DNA from: Betaproteobacteria bacterium
Lineage (GTDB): Bacteria > Pseudomonadota > Gammaproteobacteria > Burkholderiales > Burkholderiaceae_C
Direction: 5' to 3'
DNA length: 7,666 bases
Assembly: GCA_009918225.1 (NCBI GenBank)
Contig: RGEP01000084.1
Span: forward strand, 1 to 7,666
The position numbers and the translations under genes are program-made. This document shows positions 5,538-7,666 of this stretch, in pieces (the first letter of the stretch is position 1; each line of letters opens with the position of its first letter). The notes under the pieces were generated by a model. That model saw only the letters and a list, made by a program, of their open reading frames with translations. It did not search any database and was not told the origin of the DNA.

Positions 5538-5618
5538 ACTTTGGCCCGTAATCGCTGGCGTGTGCTCACCCCGTTCGTGAGGAAGCTTGCCCGCGGGAGC
5601 CGCCCAGAAAGGTCAAGC

Positions 5619-6278
5619 GTGGACATTCGAACCGTCAGAAATCTAGATCAGCTTCACGATGTCGCCCGCGAGGCGCGCGCGCAAGGCAAGCAGGTGGTGT
5701 ATCTGGGCGACCACCAGGTTCGGGTGGTGGCGCGCAACACAGTGTCCCAGGCCCTCGTCAGCCTGGTGCACCAGGACCAGCGAGAAGCGGCGCGGCTGGA
5801 TTACATTCGGGCGCGCTCGATTGAAGAGCGGCGCAGCGCCCTGATTGGAAAAACCATCACACCCGAACTGGCCTCTAGGCTGATCGGTGACCCGGTTCGC
5901 AGACATGGCCAGACCGAAGCCTGGAACACCCGCATCAACATCGACCACACCGGCGTGGTGCGTGGCTTGCCGCCAGACCTCGGGGAGTTTGAACTGCAGC
6001 AGTTGGAACTGGGGGTCACGCGCGGCCTGGACGTCAAAAACGCCTCCGGTGAGCGCGACGCAGCGCGCACGGAAAGCGAATCGGTTCTGGATATGTTGGG
6101 CACGCTGCGCCATGAAAAGCGCAGGACCACAGACGCAGCGACCACGGCTGCCCTGGAAGAAAGCGAAGCCGAACTCACCCAGCTCTGGCTGTCCGGCACC
6201 ATGGATGGCCCCAGCGCCTGTTTGAGTCACACCTGGCCAAGTCTCTGGTGGACAACCCTGCGTTGTCGATGCGGATAG
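5619..6278 (+). CDS. N-terminal part of a large unassigned protein, frame broken near its end
   Basis: I do not recognise this protein. Reading from GTG at 5619, which has AGAAAGG (5606-5612) six bases upstream, gives 219 residues. The frame is also open from TTG at 5499, but that extension crosses the AT-rich palindrome. The start reads VDIRTVRNLDQLHDVAREARAQGK, followed by VVYLGDHQVRVVARN, then charged helices (REAARLDYIRARSIEERRSALIG) and a Glu/Ala-rich helix (TAALEESEAELTQLWLSG). There is no signal peptide or membrane segment. After about residue 198 (near 6212) the sequence turns abruptly into a Trp/Cys/Arg-rich run that ends at a TAG. The sensible helical sequence carries on in the frame one base back. 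The genuine gene therefore continues at 6212, and the last 20 or so residues are probably an artefact of a missing base. Alternatively, this is a separate short gene overlapping the next one by ten bases. Confidence 0.6.
   Translation: MDIRTVRNLDQLHDVAREARAQGKQVVYLGDHQVRVVARNTVSQALVSLVHQDQREAARLDYIRARSIEERRSALIGKTITPELASRLIGDPVRRHGQTEAWNTRINIDHTGVVRGLPPDLGEFELQQLELGVTRGLDVKNASGERDAARTESESVLDMLGTLRHEKRRTTDAATTAALEESEAELTQLWLSGTMDGPSACLSHTWPSLWWTTLRCRCG
6209..6223 (+). other. Frameshift site within the large gene
   Basis: The upstream frame reads sensibly to LWLSGTMDGP and the frame one base back reads sensibly from LFESHLAKSLVDNP. Joining them needs one added base. Adding a C to the CCCC run at 6209-6212 gives ...MDGPQRLFESHLAKS; adding a T to TTT at 6221-6223 also works. 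Both frames are open over 6116-6278, so the exact point is not fixed. Possible causes are a real one-base deletion, a sequencing error in a short homopolymer, or slippage. Confidence 0.65.
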
Positions 6279-7666
6279 CCGCCACCCGCATCAACAGCTT
6301 CATTCGGGACCATATTCGGCAGGTCTCGCCCTCATCACTGGAGCGGATCAAGACCCGTTTGGGCGCTCAGGCCGACGACCCCCAAGCACTGCAAGCCGCT
6401 ATCGATGCCAAGGTCCAGGAGCGCGTCAGAGACCTGGCGCGCGATTTGGCCAAGGACGCTCGGCCCTGGCACGCCGAAGTGCCGGAGGTGGCAGCTTTCA
6501 TTGCCGACCCGACGCCCGACACACTCGACGCCCTGCTGGGCGAAACCTCCAATGGCTGGCAAATGATCAAGACCTATTGGGTTGCCGCCAAGTACTCTGC
6601 TGGCTTGAGGGGCTCATGGATGGCTGGTGCCAATGAGAACTATCAGCACTTCGTGAAGGCCAACCGATCCAGCCAGGCCACGCCACTGTCCGCTGCGGGC
6701 GTGAACCAGGTGCCAGCGGTGGCCGTGAGGGCGGAGTCGGCCTTGCGCAACCTCATCTCTTCATTGCAGGCCGAGATGATGGCCAAGGGCTTGAGCGATG
6801 AGACCGCCTTGGGCACCCGTGTGAGCATGCTGCGCTCGGCCTTGTCGGATATTCGTGACCATTCCGGCATCAACAGCCGAGAGGCCGCCACAAAGGCCAA
6901 TCGAGACCTGCTGTTGACAGACTTCAAGCGGGCCCTCGTCATGGTGCGCGACGTGGGTGGTGAAGCCGAAGACGTGTTGAATCAGGCGATCAACGAAATT
7001 GAGCAGCTGCCCGAGGGTGCCGACAGCAACGACGTCGCCCTGGAGGTGGTCACTGAAGCAGGGCCGGCCGGCACCAGTGTGATCCAAGACCCAGACGCCA
7101 AAGACTTGCAGCGCAATGTGTGGGGCACGAGCCTGCCGCACCAGCCGCGCCCCGCAGTACCGGAGAACTGGGCACCCGCCTCCAGCGTGAGCGCGCGTAC
7201 CGGCTTCAACCCTGCGGCCATGACCACTTTTGAAAGCAACGCCCTCAGCCGCAACCAAAATACGGTCAACGGCATCTCGGGCACCACCAACATGCTCACC
7301 TTCTTGCTGCTGCACATGGAGCGTGAAGGGCTGTTGGGTACGGGTCGTAGCGCAATGCCGCACGGCGATGCCTTGGCAGGGAACCTGGCCTTTATTGTGA
7401 TGGACGGCGGGCATTCCATACCCGAGGCTGCTGCTACTTATGCGTCCATCATGGCCGACACACGCGTGGTGCATGATGGCGTGGTGTCAGGCGCAGAGCG
7501 CCTTCGCGTGGAGGCTGAGCGCGCACCCATCCTGGCCAGACGGCAGGCGGCACTGGACAGCCACGTGACTGACTACAGCCGGATGCACGAAAACTTTGGC
7601 TCCTTCGATACGCAAATGAGACTGGACGAGGCCGTGCGCGCTGGCTTCGAAACCGCCCGGCGGCAT
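6212..7666 (+). CDS. C-terminal part of the large unassigned protein, 3' partial
   Basis: From 6212 this frame stays open for 485 codons to the window edge. The nearest ATG for independent translation is 6269. Residues are numbered from 6212. Residues 1-110 are mostly charged helices (IDAKVQERVRDLARDLAKDA). An aromatic Gly-rich stretch lies at 116-147 (WQMIKTYWVAAKYS...ENYQHF), and further helices run to about 265. A Pro-rich linker (LPHQPRPAVPENWAP) leads to a compact core with GISGTTNM (354-361), LTFLLLHMEREG, and LAFIVMDGGHSIPEA, where Asp398 and His401 look like candidate catalytic residues. No signal peptide, membrane span or repeat array is seen. The layout of helical N-terminal part, linker and small core recalls large secreted effectors or toxins, but I cannot name a family and no secretion genes are present. 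Continuity with 5619-6212 is strongly suggested by composition. Confidence 0.65.

Larger units (their letters stand above)
5290..5618. other. Gene-poor region upstream of the large unassigned gene
   Basis: No convincing gene is seen in these 329 bases. The plus-strand frame of the large gene is open from a TTG at 5499, but that part runs through the AT-rich palindrome and does not read like protein. Visible structure: TGATCGA twice (5308-5314, 5331-5337); a small hairpin GGGCT/AGCCC at 5339-5353; an 8-bp inverted repeat at 5457/5500; GGCAGGC twice (5472-5478, 5510-5516); and the 9-2-9 palindrome at 5518-5537. The right half is AT-rich compared with everything around it and probably holds the promoter and control sites of the gene at 5619. 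Confidence 0.6.

Noticed and set aside
5574..5629. TTCG pair that might be a PIP/hrp box for a type III effector gene
   Set aside because: The two TTCG strings (5574 and 5626) are 48 bases apart, not the 15-16 expected, and the second lies inside the coding region.
6201..6245. Canonical programmed -1 frameshift signal
   Set aside because: No X-XXY-YYZ heptamer is in the right frame and no strong hairpin or pseudoknot follows at the usual distance. A deletion, sequencing error or C-run slippage is simpler.
6761..7474. Minus-strand open frame of 237 codons opposite the large gene
   Set aside because: His/Gln/Gly-rich shadow composition. The plus-strand frame across the same bases is continuous and reads as a helical protein with clear motifs.

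Overview
The window looks like chromosomal DNA of a GC-rich betaproteobacterium, most likely Burkholderiales (Comamonadaceae-like). That placement is inference. It rests on high GC, GTG/TTG starts, a long 88-residue IF-1 of the kind found as a second copy in this order, and an extended -10 promoter in front of it. No rRNA, tRNA, insertion sequence or CRISPR array is visible.

Layout. Bases 1-2390 hold a two-gene plus-strand unit: a two-domain SnoaL-like protein, cut by the left edge, overlaps by one base a complete single-chain [4Fe-4S] L-serine dehydratase (SdaA). SdaA has all four cluster cysteines, including the C-terminal one. A small minus-strand gene of unknown function (2456-2779) follows. 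It is divergent from infA, which has a recognisable promoter and a strong ribosome binding site. An MFS transporter starts one base after infA.

Bases 4409-4900 are a stretch of small genes that is easy to miss. It holds a 32-residue minus-strand membrane microprotein with a good Shine-Dalgarno, a 14-base tandem repeat, and a 59-residue cysteine-rich protein behind a perfect AGGAGG. Divergent from the latter is a DCC-family (DUF393) thiol-disulfide oxidoreductase with a DGACPVC motif (4897-5289).

Bases 5290-5618 are non-coding and contain nested dyads, including an AT-rich perfect 9-2-9 palindrome. From 5619 to beyond the right edge runs a large protein I cannot assign to any family, at least about 680 residues. 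Its frame is broken by a one-base shift near 6209-6223: the N-terminal part reads in one frame and about 485 further codons read in another. The downstream part contains a conserved-looking GISGTTNM...DGGHS core. It could be a secreted effector or toxin, but nothing in the window proves that.

The housekeeping genes (sdaA, infA, transporter) do not obviously work together. The most original material is the microprotein/Cys-rich pair and the frame-broken large gene with its palindromic upstream region.
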